Shown piece after piece: positions 33,563-43,100 of a stretch of DNA of 64,000 nucleotides. Position numbers and translations under genes: made by a program. Below the pieces are notes generated by a model, which was not told the DNA's origin, did no database searches, and was given only the letters and a program-made list of their open reading frames with translations. Origin of the DNA: CAVSUB01 sp963816725 (GTDB lineage: Bacteria; Acidobacteriota; Vicinamibacteria; Vicinamibacterales; 2-12-FULL-66-21); contig CAWFMC010000007.1 of assembly GCA_963816725.1 (NCBI GenBank), positions 310,001 to 374,000 on the forward strand. Direction: 5' to 3'. Each line of letters begins with the position of its first letter. The stretch's first letter is position 1.

Positions 33563-35302
33563 ATGCCGCCAGGGCTCGACTCGCTCAAGCACCTCGTCGT
33601 CCTGATGATGGAGAACCGCTCGTTCGATCACATGCTCGGCTCGCTCAAGCAGGTCGACCCGCGGATCGACGGTCTGACCGGCACCGAGAGCAATCTCGAC
33701 ACCTCGGGACGCCAGGCGCTTGTCGCCCCCTTGGCGCAGTATCAAAGCCAGCTCGACCCCGACCCGAATCACGATTTCGCGCCGGTCAACCAGCAGATCT
33801 TCAACGGCGGCACCACCGCGAACATGCAGGGGTTCGTCGCCAGCTACTTCGAGCAGCGCCGTGACGTGACGCACTCGCGAAAGATCATGTACTACTTCAA
33901 GCGCGAGAAGCTGCCGGTGCTCACGACGCTCGCGCTCGAGTACGCGGTGTTCAACCGCTGGTTCTCCGCCATCCCCGGTCCGACGCTCTGCAACCGCGCG
34001 TTCGCGCACTACGGCACGTCGTTCGGGCACGTCGGCATGGAGCTCTTCTACGCCAACCAGAAGTTCAAGAGCGTCTATGAGCGGCTCCTGGACGCCGGGC
34101 ACACCGCGAAGATCTACTACTTCGATCAGAAGAGCTCGACGATGGAGATCGTCAACCTGCTGCAGAACCAGCCGCAGTTCTTCGGGACCTACGATCAGTT
34201 CCTGAACGACTGCCAGAGCGGGACGCTGCCGCAGTATTCGTTCATCGAACCGAACTTCAGCGATCACGACAGCGACGGCGGGGAGCTGCTCGCCTCCGAT
34301 CAGCACCCTGATCACCACGTGCTCGAGGGCGAGCGCTTCATCGGGACGATCTACAACGCGATCAAGTCCAACCCGGCGCTGTGGGAATCCACCGCGCTGC
34401 TGATCACCTACGACGAGCACGGCGGCATCTACGATCACGTGCCGCCGCCGGACTGCACGCCGGACGGGTTCGTCGCGCAGCCGGCCGCGACCGGCACCAA
34501 CAAGCCGTTCATGTTCGACCGTCTGGGCGTCCGCGTGCCGGCGGTGCTCGTGTCGCCGTGGGTTCCGAAGAACACGGTTGTCGACGGCCGGGTGTTCGAG
34601 CACGCGTCGATTCCGGCCACGGTGACGAAATGGCTCATCGGCGGGTTCGACAACAGCCAGCGCACGCCGCGTGAGGCGGCGGCCGAAACATTTCTGGATC
34701 TGCTGTCGCTCGGAACGAGGCGGACCGACGGCCCGAACTTCAACCTGGGAGCCACCGCGCGAACGGCGGCGGCGAGAGTCCCGGCCGCGGCTGTCGCGGC
34801 GGAACGCCGGGTCGCTGAGGCTCCCCCGCCTCAGGGCCGCGTGGCGGAGATCGCGGTCCCCAAGGCGCCCAGGAAAGCCTACAACTCCGCCCGGATCGCT
34901 TCCGGCCTGATTCAGGCGCAGATCCAGCATCTGGAAGCGGCGGCAGGTATCTTCCCGAAGAAGCCCGGAGCCAGACCGAAAAAACGCTCCGAGGCCGCGT
35001 CGGCCGACTACATCCAGAAGCTCACGGCGCTGATCTACGCCCGCGACGGCCAGGTCGAGCCGGAGATCGCCGTGCCGCACCCGACCCCGCCGATCGCCGG
35101 CACGCCGACGCCCACATCCACGACGCGGACCCGCACCGCGGCCCCACCGGCGGCAGGAAGCCCTCGTCCACGGGCCCGGCGCACCTCCTCCGGCAGCACC
35201 CGCCGGACGGCGGCAAAACGGGCGCGCCACGCCGCGCCGAAGGCCAAGAGCCGGACGACCAGACGCGCCAAGAAGACGCGAAGCCGGAGGGGACAACGAT
35301 GA
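33563..35302 (+). CDS. Phosphoesterase (phospholipase C / AcpA type) with histone-like basic tail
   Basis: 579 residues from the ATG at 33563, seven bases after GGAGG; the frame is open upstream but without family similarity. Alkaline-phosphatase-superfamily phosphoesterase: LKHLVVLMMENRSFDHMLGS at the N-terminus carries the metal and nucleophile region, then IPGPTLCNRAFAHYGTSFGH, EGERFIGTIYNAIKSNPALW and ITYDEHGGIYDHVPPP (metal ligands). No signal peptide is seen. The last 75 residues are Thr/Pro then Arg/Lys/Ala-rich (TRTRTAAPPAAGSPRPRARR), resembling histone H1-like tails and possibly binding polyanions. The stop overlaps the next gene's ATG by four bases. Confidence 0.9.
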   Translation: MPPGLDSLKHLVVLMMENRSFDHMLGSLKQVDPRIDGLTGTESNLDTSGRQALVAPLAQYQSQLDPDPNHDFAPVNQQIFNGGTTANMQGFVASYFEQRRDVTHSRKIMYYFKREKLPVLTTLALEYAVFNRWFSAIPGPTLCNRAFAHYGTSFGHVGMELFYANQKFKSVYERLLDAGHTAKIYYFDQKSSTMEIVNLLQNQPQFFGTYDQFLNDCQSGTLPQYSFIEPNFSDHDSDGGELLASDQHPDHHVLEGERFIGTIYNAIKSNPALWESTALLITYDEHGGIYDHVPPPDCTPDGFVAQPAATGTNKPFMFDRLGVRVPAVLVSPWVPKNTVVDGRVFEHASIPATVTKWLIGGFDNSQRTPREAAAETFLDLLSLGTRRTDGPNFNLGATARTAAARVPAAAVAAERRVAEAPPPQGRVAEIAVPKAPRKAYNSARIASGLIQAQIQHLEAAAGIFPKKPGARPKKRSEAASADYIQKLTALIYARDGQVEPEIAVPHPTPPIAGTPTPTSTTRTRTAAPPAAGSPRPRARRTSSGSTRRTAAKRARHAAPKAKSRTTRRAKKTRSRRGQR

Positions 35303-36705
35303 AACGCCTGGTGACGATCCTCTGGCTGCTGGCAGCCGCCCCACTGGCCGCGCAGACACCAGCCGCTGCGCCGCAGGGCGAAAGCGCGTTTCACGCCGAG
35401 CTGCGCCGCGAGGGCAATCGGGTCCGCGAGAGCTGCAGCGCGTTCACGCTCAAGAAGATCAGTGACTGCGCAATCGAGCTGGCGACCGATCATCCGCTGC
35501 ACGTGACCTTCGGCACGCTCGCGCCGCAGAACGGCATCGGGTTCGGCCCGGCGCTCGCCATGCACTACACGCCCAACGAGAACTGGCGCCTCAACTGGAG
35601 CGCCGACGTCGTCGGCGCGATCAGCGGCGCGTGGCGCGCCGGCGGATATCTGAAGATCGTTCGCACCGGGGTCGAGCTGCCAACCGTGTCGAGCGGCCCG
35701 GCCGCGTCCTCGCATGCCGGCATTCACGCGTATCCGGTGATCGACGTGTACGCCCAGACGATCTCGCTGCCGAAGCTGGCGTATTTCGGTTTGGGCCCCT
35801 CGAGCGACCGCACCGGCAAGTCGTATTACGGCATGGGCGAGCACATCATCGGGAGCAGTGTGATCTACCCCATTGGCACTTCGGCGATCGGCGGGCTGAA
35901 CCTGTCCCTGCTGGGGGAGATCAACTACCGCGGCGTCGATATCCGTTCCTCGGATGCGGACAACCTGCCGTCGATCGAGCAGGTCTACACCGAGGCGACC
36001 GCACCCGGCCTCACCTCTCAGCCGGGATTCGGGCAGTTCGGCGAAGGAGTACGAATCAAGCCATCGCTGCTGAACGGCCATCTGCAGCTGAACTACATGA
36101 CGCGGTGGCAGCAGTTCGTCGCCGGCGATTCGGCATATTCGTTCCAGCGCTGGACGCTGGATCTCAATCACGAGATCCCGATCCGCGGCACGGTGACGGC
36201 CACGCCGCCCGAGAACTTCACCCCCAACGACTGCCCGCGCGGCACGGCCGATGCGGGCTGCCTGCCGGTGTCGCGGAACCGCTACGGCACCCTCAATCTG
36301 CGCATGTTCATGGCGCGGTCCGATGTTTCGGATACCGCGAGCGTGCCGTTCTACTTCCAGCCGACGCTGGGCGGGTCCGACATCAACGGGAACCGTGTAC
36401 TCCCCAGCTACGAGGACTACCGCTTCCGCGGTCCTAACGCGCTGCTCTTCCAGGAGAGCATCGAGCGGGCCATCGGCTCGACCCCCGTCGGCGTGTGGAT
36501 CGCGTCGGACCAGGGCCGGGTGTCCTTCGAGGACGGCGACGCCGGCGCGTTCCGGGCGACGTTCTCGGCCGGCCTGACGCTGCGTGCCGGGGGCTTCCCG
36601 GTCGTCCTGCTGTCGTTCGCCACCGGCGGACCGGAGGGTCACCACGTCGCGCTGACGATCAACACGTCATTGCTCGGAGGGTCATCGAGGCCGTCGTTAT
36701 TCTGA
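35299..36705 (+). CDS. Outer-membrane β-barrel protein, Omp85/surface-antigen-like
   Basis: 468 residues with signal peptide (VTILWLLAAAPLAAQ). After a short N-terminal segment the protein consists of alternating amphipathic strands (NWRLNWSADVVGAISGAWRA, YFGLGPSSDRTGKSYYGMGE, NLSLLGEINYRGVDIR, LNYMTRWQQFVAGDSAYSFQ) and ends in strands suited to an outer-membrane barrel. The motif FGLGPSS followed by Y is typical of BamA/TamA-like or patatin-associated surface antigens. Translationally coupled to the phosphoesterase, which could be its exported or bound partner. Confidence 0.72.
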   Translation: MKRLVTILWLLAAAPLAAQTPAAAPQGESAFHAELRREGNRVRESCSAFTLKKISDCAIELATDHPLHVTFGTLAPQNGIGFGPALAMHYTPNENWRLNWSADVVGAISGAWRAGGYLKIVRTGVELPTVSSGPAASSHAGIHAYPVIDVYAQTISLPKLAYFGLGPSSDRTGKSYYGMGEHIIGSSVIYPIGTSAIGGLNLSLLGEINYRGVDIRSSDADNLPSIEQVYTEATAPGLTSQPGFGQFGEGVRIKPSLLNGHLQLNYMTRWQQFVAGDSAYSFQRWTLDLNHEIPIRGTVTATPPENFTPNDCPRGTADAGCLPVSRNRYGTLNLRMFMARSDVSDTASVPFYFQPTLGGSDINGNRVLPSYEDYRFRGPNALLFQESIERAIGSTPVGVWIASDQGRVSFEDGDAGAFRATFSAGLTLRAGGFPVVLLSFATGGPEGHHVALTINTSLLGGSSRPSLF

Positions 36706-36716
36706 GGATTGGGATC

Positions 36717-36939
36717 GGTTCGACGGGTTCGACAGGGTTCGAGGGGTTCGATAGGTTCGGTTCCTGGGTTCCGGGTTCGCTGGCTTCCATTACCCCTGTT
36801 CGACACGACGGTGGTTCGAGCCCTCGCCTGCCGCGCCACGTCTCTACGTCACGCGGAGGCTCGAGATCCCGCACCAATAACCTGCGAACCATGGAACCGA
36901 ACCTGTCGAACGTGTCGAACCCTCGAACTATCGAACCGT
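36717..36939. repeat. Inverted word-repeat array R8 (GGTTCGA / TCGAACC)
   Basis: It lies between convergent genes. The left arm (36717 to about 36780) has GGTTCGACGGGTTCGACAGG and further GGTTCGA words; the right arm (about 36882-36939) has GCGAACCATGGAACCGAACC, TGTCGAACGTGTCGAACCC and CTCGAACTATCGAACCG. The right arm supplies the last codons and the stop codon of the leftward FAD-subunit gene, so the array has grown into, or been captured by, a reading frame. Confidence 0.85.
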
Positions 36940-37786
36940 AAGAAATCTCGTCAGCAAATTGACCGCCACCCCCGCGCGATAGCTCGCGGTCGAGCGCACG
37001 TCGTCGATCGGCGCGATGTCGTGCAGCAGTGCGGCTTCGGCGGCGGCGACCGTGTCGGGGTCGAGGCGCTGGCCGCGCACGGCGGCCTCGGCGGTTCGGG
37101 CGCGCAGGGGGATCGGGGCGACGCTGCCGAAGGCGAGCCGCACGTCGGTGACGACACCGGCGTCCGTCTTGAGCGTGCCGGCGAAGCACACCTTGGAGAT
37201 CGCCTGGGCGCGGCGCGTGCCGACCTTGCGGTAATCCTGGTGGGTCCAGCCGCGGCCGCGCGGGAGCCGTACGGCCGCGATCAGCTCGCCCGCGGCCAGG
37301 TCCATGGTCTTGTAACCGGTGTGGAAGGCGGCGTAGGGCACGCGGCGGATGCCGCGGACGGACACGAGGTCGAGGGACGCGTCGTACGACCAGCAGCGCC
37401 GGCGGCGTGTCCGCAGCCGGTGAGGCGTTGGCGATGTTGCCACCGATGGTGCCGCGATTCTGGGTCGCGATACCGCCTGTCTCACGTGCCGCGGCGCCGA
37501 GCAGCGGGAACTCCCGCGCCAGCTCGTCGTGACCCCGGATCTCGGCATAAGTAGTCAGCGCCCGGACGACGATCTCGTCCTTCGAGACGATGACCCCGGT
37601 GAGCGCGTCCAGACCGCGAAGGCTGACGTAGCGGGTCTGCGGGAGCTTCCCTGCTTCGAGCAGGACCATCAGGTCCGTGCCGCCGGCGAAGGGCCGCCAC
37701 GAACCGCCGGACTCGGCGATCAGCGCGAGCGCCTCCTCCAGAGTTGCCGGCACCCGGAGGTCGTAGGCCGGCACGTAGGACCTCAA
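36928..37786 (-). CDS. Xanthine dehydrogenase-family FAD-binding subunit, interrupted by one +1 shift
   Basis: Two frames together give a complete FAD subunit of about 285 residues. The first frame starts at a TTG (37786) overlapping the stop of the iron-sulfur gene: SYVPAYDLRVPATLEEALAL, FAGGTDLMVLLEAGKLPQTR, TQNRGTIGGNIANASPAADT (FAD-binding TIGGN). After PPALLV the frame must skip one base near 37382-37389 to continue as YDASLDLVSVRGIRRVPYAA, then YRKVGTRRAQAISKVCFAGT to the stop at 36928. The extra base is more likely sequence error than decay, because the rest is intact. The subunit shuttles electrons from the iron-sulfur centres to NAD+. Confidence 0.85.
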
Positions 37787-38262
37787 GGCCGCGCCGCCTC
37801 CGCGCACGCCTCGAGCACCGCGTGGAAGATCCGCATGTAGCCGGTGCAGCGGCAGAGATTTCCGGCAAGGGCTTCGCGCACCTCGATCTCGGAGGGGTGC
37901 GGGGTGCGCGCCAGCAGCGTCTTCGCCGCCAGGATCATCCCGGGCGTGCAGATGCCACACTGCGCGCCGCCATGCGCGATGAAGGCGCGCTGAACCGCAT
38001 CGAGATGTCCGTCGGCGGCGACCCCTTCGATCGTGGTGATAGACGTGCCCGCGACCTGCGCGAGCGGCAGCAGGCAGCTGTTCACCAACTGGCCGTCGAC
38101 GAGCACGGAGCAGGCGCCGCACTCGCCCTCGCCGCATCCTTCCTTGGTTCCGGTCAATCCGAGCCCGTGACGCAGAACGTCGAGCAGCCGGTCCATCGGG
38201 TAACCCGTCATGACCTGCTCGGCACCGTTGACGCGGCAGCGGACCTCGATCGGATCAGGCAT
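37783..38262 (-). CDS. [2Fe-2S] subunit of a molybdenum hydroxylase (XdhC/CoxS type)
   Basis: 159 residues. N-terminal plant-type ferredoxin site EGCGEGECGACSVLVDG with C at LVNSCLLP, and the C-terminal four-helix domain with the second cluster site QCGICTPGMI and GNLCRCTGYMRI. All eight cluster cysteines are present. It passes electrons from the molybdopterin subunit to FAD. It overlaps the upstream molybdopterin gene by eight bases and the FAD gene start, so the three subunits form one operon. Confidence 0.96.
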   Translation of the reverse strand: MPDPIEVRCRVNGAEQVMTGYPMDRLLDVLRHGLGLTGTKEGCGEGECGACSVLVDGQLVNSCLLPLAQVAGTSITTIEGVAADGHLDAVQRAFIAHGGAQCGICTPGMILAAKTLLARTPHPSEIEVREALAGNLCRCTGYMRIFHAVLEACAEAARP

Positions 38263-40480
38263 GCGCCGCTCCGATCAGCGCCATGAGCGACTCGGGCGTC
38301 AGCGGCAGGCGAACGGGATCGAGGCCGGTGGCGTGGGCGACGGCGTTGAGGATCGCTGGCGCCGGACCGTCCATCGGCAGCTCGCCGATGCCCTTCGCGC
38401 CGCCGGGACCGGCGAGGTACGGCCGCTCCTCGAAGTAGACCCGAATCGGCGGCAGGTCGAGCGATGTCGGCATGATGTAGTTGGTCATCTGGGCGTTGAT
38501 CATCCGCCCTTCGCGCCACGCCACCTGTTCGTAGAGGGCCCACCCGATGGCCTGCGCGACCCCTCCCTCGATCTGCCCGGCGGCAAGCACCGGGTTGATC
38601 ACTCGTCCGACCTCCTGGACCGCGACAAAGTCGTCAACGCGGATCTCGTAGGTGGTGAGATCGACGGTGACTTCCGCGACGTACACGGCCCACGCGTAGG
38701 TCCCGTATGCGTCTCCCTGGTACCGCTCGTCGTCCCACCGCACGCCGGGGGACGGGTGATACCGCGCGCTCGCCTTCAGCGGCCCGACCCGTGCGCGATA
38801 CGTCCGGCACGCCTCCGCGAAGGCCTCCGCGGAAAACGTCTCCTCCAGGAGACCCGCGCCCGTCAACAGCCGGCGCAACGTGACCGCGGCGTCCTCGACC
38901 AGCTTGCCGACCACCATGCACGTGCGCGACGCGACGGTGGGGCCGCTGTCCGGCACCAGTGCCGTGTCCGGCTGGGCGATCTCGATCGAGTCCGGCGGTA
39001 GGCCGAGCGCGTCGGCGGCGATCTGCGTGAAGATCGTGTTGGTCCCCTGCCCGATTTCGGTGTTCGCGGTCAGGATTCTCACCCGGCCTTCGTCTGTCGC
39101 TTCGACCTCCACGACGGACGCGAGATGCTCCTCCCCCGAGCCGGTGAATCCGGCGCCGTGCATGAAGGTCGCAAGGCCGATCCCCTTCCGCAGCGGACCG
39201 GACCGGTCCGCGCCAAAGCGGGCCCGCTTCTCGCAGAAGCCCGACAGCTCCAGCGCGCGATCGAGCAGACCGGCCATGTCGACGGGTTCCGAGATCGTTT
39301 GACCGACGGCGCTGGTCTGCCCCTGCGTGATGAAGTTGCGGCGGCGAAGTTCGTCCGGGGTCAACCCCGCGGCGGCGGCGACGCGATCCATCTGACGCTC
39401 GAGCGCGAACAAACTCTGCGGCGCGCCGAAGCCGCGGAACGCACCGTGCGGCGGCGTGCTCGTCGCCACCGCGCGGCCGCGAATCCGCACGTTCGGGCAG
39501 AAGTACGGCCCCGGTGCGTGGATCGTGCCGCGCGAAAGCACCACCGGACTCAGGGTGCAATACGCTCCGCCGTCGACGACGAAATCGATGTCCATCGCCA
39601 GCAGCTTTCCGTCCGCGTCGAGCGCGGTCCGATGGCGCGTCCGCGATGGGTGCCGCTTGGTGGTCGCGGCCATGTCTTCGGCCCGGTCGTAAATCAGCTT
39701 GACCGGCCGGCCCGATTTCCACGCCAGGAGCGCGGCGTGCCCGGCGATCATCGTCGGGTACTCCTCCTTGCCCCCGAACCCGCCGCCCGTCTCCATCTGG
39801 ACGACGCGAATCTTGTCGGCGGGGAGCCCGAACAGCGACGCGAGTGCCTTGTGAATGTAGTACGGACACTGCATCGAGCCCCAGACGGTGACCCCGGTTT
39901 CGGGGCTGGCGACGGCGAGCATGCCGTTCGGCTCGATGTACAGCTGTTCCTGCGCGCCGGTCTCGAACTCCCCCTCGACGATCAGCGCGGCGCCGCCCCA
40001 GGCCGCGTCCACGTCGCCGCGCGACACGGTGTACGACTTGAACACGTTGTCGCTGCCCCAGACCACGCGGTCGGCGGCGAGCGAGCTGTCGATCGAGAAC
40101 ACGCCGGGCTGCGCCGCCACCCGCACGTGAACGTGCCGGCGCGCCTCCTCGACCAGGAAGCGATCGCGATGCGCGATGAGCGCTATCGGCTCTTCAGGAT
40201 GGTTGATCGCTTCGCTCGCGAGGTAGGGCTGGTCGTCGACGATGAGCGTGACGCGGTTGCGGCCGGGCACATCCGCGGCGGTGACGATGGTGAACTCGTC
40301 CCACGGAATGCCGGGAGCGAAGTCGATGCCGAGGATGCGGCCGCGCGCGATCTGGCTGCGCACGGTCGCCCCGTAGAGCATGCCGGGCAGGGTGAAGTCG
40401 TCGACGTACCGCGCCCGGCCAGTGACCTTGTCCTGGCCTTCGCGACGCGGCAAGGATCGACCGATGAGGGGTCCTTCCAT
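38255..40480 (-). CDS. Molybdopterin-binding subunit of a xanthine dehydrogenase-family hydroxylase
   Basis: 741 residues from the ATG at 40480 (MEGPLIGRSLPRREGQDKVT); the frame extends upstream without family similarity. Domains: a/b hammerhead (about 15-125) and Moco-binding domain (about 140-700) with ETGGGFGGKEEYPTMIAGHA, HGAFRGFGAPQSLFALERQM, NTEIGQGTNTIFTQIAADAL and the catalytic Glu in GGAKGIGELPMDG. Substrates in this family include purines, aldehydes, nicotinate and CO. The AYRGFG-type CO-specific Cys motif is absent, so CO dehydrogenase is unlikely. No MoCo-maturation or XdhC chaperone gene is nearby. Confidence 0.94.
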   Translation of the reverse strand: MEGPLIGRSLPRREGQDKVTGRARYVDDFTLPGMLYGATVRSQIARGRILGIDFAPGIPWDEFTIVTAADVPGRNRVTLIVDDQPYLASEAINHPEEPIALIAHRDRFLVEEARRHVHVRVAAQPGVFSIDSSLAADRVVWGSDNVFKSYTVSRGDVDAAWGGAALIVEGEFETGAQEQLYIEPNGMLAVASPETGVTVWGSMQCPYYIHKALASLFGLPADKIRVVQMETGGGFGGKEEYPTMIAGHAALLAWKSGRPVKLIYDRAEDMAATTKRHPSRTRHRTALDADGKLLAMDIDFVVDGGAYCTLSPVVLSRGTIHAPGPYFCPNVRIRGRAVATSTPPHGAFRGFGAPQSLFALERQMDRVAAAAGLTPDELRRRNFITQGQTSAVGQTISEPVDMAGLLDRALELSGFCEKRARFGADRSGPLRKGIGLATFMHGAGFTGSGEEHLASVVEVEATDEGRVRILTANTEIGQGTNTIFTQIAADALGLPPDSIEIAQPDTALVPDSGPTVASRTCMVVGKLVEDAAVTLRRLLTGAGLLEETFSAEAFAEACRTYRARVGPLKASARYHPSPGVRWDDERYQGDAYGTYAWAVYVAEVTVDLTTYEIRVDDFVAVQEVGRVINPVLAAGQIEGGVAQAIGWALYEQVAWREGRMINAQMTNYIMPTSLDLPPIRVYFEERPYLAGPGGAKGIGELPMDGPAPAILNAVAHATGLDPVRLPLTPESLMALIGAAHA

Positions 40481-40529
40481 TCGCGGCGATCGTACAGCCG
40501 ATCGCCCGGCGGTGGGAACCTCCGGCGGG

Positions 40530-41399
40530 TTACTTGAAGGTGTTGCAGGCGTTCGGGTCGCCGGAGTCCAGACCACGGCGGAACCAGGTCACGCGCTGCT
40601 CGGAAGATCCATGGGTGAAGCGGTCCGGCGCGACGTGGCCCGTCTGCATCCGCTGAATCCGATCGTCGCCGATTGCCGCCGCGGCCTTCAGCCCGGCCTC
40701 GACGTCGCCCGTCTCGATCGTGACGCGGTGGCTGCCCGCCCCACCGCCCTGGGCGGCATGGTGGCCCCAGACACCGGCATAGCAGTCGGCCTGGAGCTCC
40801 AGCGCCACCGACAGCGCATTCTGCTGATCAGGACGCGCTGATTGAGCTCGCCGCACCTGCGCGTCGGTGCCCATAAGCGACTGCACGTGATGTCCGAGCT
40901 CGTGGGCGATGACGTAGGCGCGCGCGAAATCACCCGGCGCCCCGAATCGGCTCTGCAACTCGCCGAAGAACCCCAGATCGAGGTAGACCTTGTGATCCGC
41001 GGGGCAGTAGAAGGGGCCGGTGGCGGATTGCGCGAACCCGCAGCCGGACTGGTAGGCGTCGCGGAACAACACCGCGGTCGTCCGCCGGTAGCGCCCTCCC
41101 AGCACTTGTTCCCACGTCGACTGGGCGTCGTCCATCACCGCGTCGACCATGTCGACGGCACTCTCCTCGGCCGCCGATGTCTTCGCGGGCGGACCACTCG
41201 GCTGGACGTCGGCCGACGGCGGCACCACACTGCCCCCACCACCGAGCAGCGAGAGGAAATCGATGCCAGTCGCCCAGCTCAGAACCAGCGCCAGGAGCAG
41301 GCCGCCGACACCCAGACCGCCGGCCCGGATCCCCATGCCGCCGCCCGAACTGCCGCGCGCGTCCTCGATGTTGCTGCGATCGCCGCTGGTCCACTTCAT
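40530..41399 (-). CDS. Neutral zinc metallopeptidase, YpfJ family
   Basis: 289 residues from the ATG at 41399, seven bases after GGGAG. Gly-rich N-terminus, one membrane helix (LGVGGLLLALVLSWATGIDF), then the peptidase domain: MDDAQSTWEQVLG, FYCPADHKVYLDLGFFGELQ and the zinc motif YVIAHELGHHVQSLMG, with the third ligand region ELQADCYAGVWGHHA. It ends in RGLDSGDPNACNTF, the family's conserved C-terminus. Membrane-anchored; physiological substrates are unknown. Confidence 0.96.
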   Translation of the reverse strand: MKWTSGDRSNIEDARGSSGGGMGIRAGGLGVGGLLLALVLSWATGIDFLSLLGGGGSVVPPSADVQPSGPPAKTSAAEESAVDMVDAVMDDAQSTWEQVLGGRYRRTTAVLFRDAYQSGCGFAQSATGPFYCPADHKVYLDLGFFGELQSRFGAPGDFARAYVIAHELGHHVQSLMGTDAQVRRAQSARPDQQNALSVALELQADCYAGVWGHHAAQGGGAGSHRVTIETGDVEAGLKAAAAIGDDRIQRMQTGHVAPDRFTHGSSEQRVTWFRRGLDSGDPNACNTFK

Positions 41400-41602
41400 G
41401 TGTCGCTCCCTGTACGCATCACGTGCCGACGGCACATGTGCAAACCGGACGCCAGATGAGCCGAGCGCTTAGTCTCCTAAGCCAGCGATTTCTATGGACG
41501 GGTCCGAGCAGGGTCCGCCGGTTCGTTGCCTATATATGGACGGAGGCTCTCAGTCGCGAAACGCACGCCGGACTCATGCCGGTTGTCACGCGTCCCGTTG
41601 CG

Positions 41603-43060
41603 TTAGTCGACCACGATGGTGCGCCAGCGGGCCTGGCGGAACCGACCGACCGTCAGGACGCAGCGCGTGACGTGACCGAGCAGGATGGCGGTCCACACCC
41701 CGGACGATTCGAGGCGTCCCATCGCCTGTAGCGTGGCGCACAACCCGATGGGAACCACCACCTGGGACACCAGGGTGATATAGAGCGGGCTGCGCGTGTC
41801 CCCCGTGCCTTGCAGACCGCCGGTGTAAGTCAGGGCGACAGTGATGAAGAACCCGGACACGCTGAGATAGCGCAGGAGCTCTTTCCCGAGGTCCACCACG
41901 ATCGGATCCCTGAGACCGAAGACGGCCAGGAGCTGCGCCGGGATCAGCAGGAACATCGCGCTCACGCAGGCCGCCACGCCAAGCCCGATCTGCGCCGCGA
42001 TCTGCACCGCCCGCTTGGTCCGATCCGGGTGGCCGGCGCCGAGGTTCTGCCCCGCCACCGCGCCTGCCGCCCCCATCAGCCCGACCGACGTCCAGGTGAT
42101 CAAAGAAAAGAGCTCGGTGTAGCCGACCGCATACGCCGCCTGCGCCTCGGCGCTGTGCTGGAGCGAGCCGATGAAGCGGAGCAGCGCGACGCCGGCCAGG
42201 TTCATCGCCACACCCTGCACGCCCGCCGGCAGGCCAAAGCGGAACAGCGCCCGGACGATGCTCCAGTCCGGACGCCACGACATCCCGCGCGGGAACGTGA
42301 CCACGAGGCGGCCGCTGAGGAGCAGCCAGATCCCGACACCCGACACCAGCGAGCTCGCCAGCGACGTGCCGATCGCCGCACCGCGCACGCCGAACGCCGG
42401 AATCGGACCCCAGCCCGGGATCAGGACGACGTTGAAGGCGATGTTGAGGAGCGTCATCGCGATGCCGAGCCGCATCGGCGTCCGCGCGTCACCCGCGGCG
42501 CGAAGCGCCCCTCCCAGCATGAAGAACATCAGCAGCCCGATGCTGAACACGAACATCGTCCGGAGGAACGGCAGCGCCTCGGCGCGGACCTCCGGGGTCG
42601 CGTGCACCAGCTCCAGCAGGTAGGGCGAGAGCAGATAGCCGATCGGCGCCAGCACGCCCAGCCCGATCACCATGGCGGTGAGGAACGCCTGATAGACCGT
42701 GCGGTTCACCCGGTCCGGCAGATTGGCCCCGGCGTAGCGGGCCACCAGGACGCCCATGCCGGTGAACAGCGAGCTGATGAAGACGATGACGACGAGGAAG
42801 ATCTGCCAGCTCACGCCGATCGCGGCATTGCCGGTGAAGCCCACGTAGTGCCCGACCATCGCGTGATCGATGATCCCCTGCAGGCCGCCGATCGCGTTCT
42901 GCAGGACGGTCGGCCAGGCGAGCTTCCAGACGGCGTGGGCGATCGGCCCTTCGATGATTGAGCGGTCGAAACGGCGGGCGGGTGGTGCGGCAGGAAGCGC
43001 TGACGACCCCGGAACCGGTTCTGCTCGAGACGGCGCGCTCACCGACAGATCTGCTGACAA
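41603..43060 (-). CDS. MATE-family multidrug/sodium antiporter (NorM type)
   Basis: 485 residues, twelve membrane helices in two homologous halves. Landmarks: AVWKLAWPTVLQNAIGGLQG, GIIDHAMVGHYVGFTGNAAI, the first-half RYAGANLPDRVNRTVYQAFL and the second-half GAVAGQNLGAGHPDRTKRAV. The annotated TTG start (43060) has no ribosome site; a GTG 15 bases downstream is possible. Exports cationic compounds in exchange for sodium or protons. The upstream gap 41400-41602 holds no gene. Confidence 0.93.
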   Translation of the reverse strand: MSADLSVSAPSRAEPVPGSSALPAAPPARRFDRSIIEGPIAHAVWKLAWPTVLQNAIGGLQGIIDHAMVGHYVGFTGNAAIGVSWQIFLVVIVFISSLFTGMGVLVARYAGANLPDRVNRTVYQAFLTAMVIGLGVLAPIGYLLSPYLLELVHATPEVRAEALPFLRTMFVFSIGLLMFFMLGGALRAAGDARTPMRLGIAMTLLNIAFNVVLIPGWGPIPAFGVRGAAIGTSLASSLVSGVGIWLLLSGRLVVTFPRGMSWRPDWSIVRALFRFGLPAGVQGVAMNLAGVALLRFIGSLQHSAEAQAAYAVGYTELFSLITWTSVGLMGAAGAVAGQNLGAGHPDRTKRAVQIAAQIGLGVAACVSAMFLLIPAQLLAVFGLRDPIVVDLGKELLRYLSVSGFFITVALTYTGGLQGTGDTRSPLYITLVSQVVVPIGLCATLQAMGRLESSGVWTAILLGHVTRCVLTVGRFRQARWRTIVVD

Positions 43061-43100
43061 GAAGGGCGATCATAGCACCCGCCCTGCCGCCTCCCGGCGA

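Noticed and set aside
36928..37786. FAD subunit as a true pseudogene
   Set aside because: Only one +1 shift is present, both halves are conserved with no further damage, and seven same-sign shifts elsewhere point to sequence error.
38255..40480. Aerobic CO dehydrogenase large subunit
   Set aside because: The active-site loop reads HGAFRGFG rather than the Cys-containing AYRCSFR-type loop of CoxL, so another substrate is more likely.
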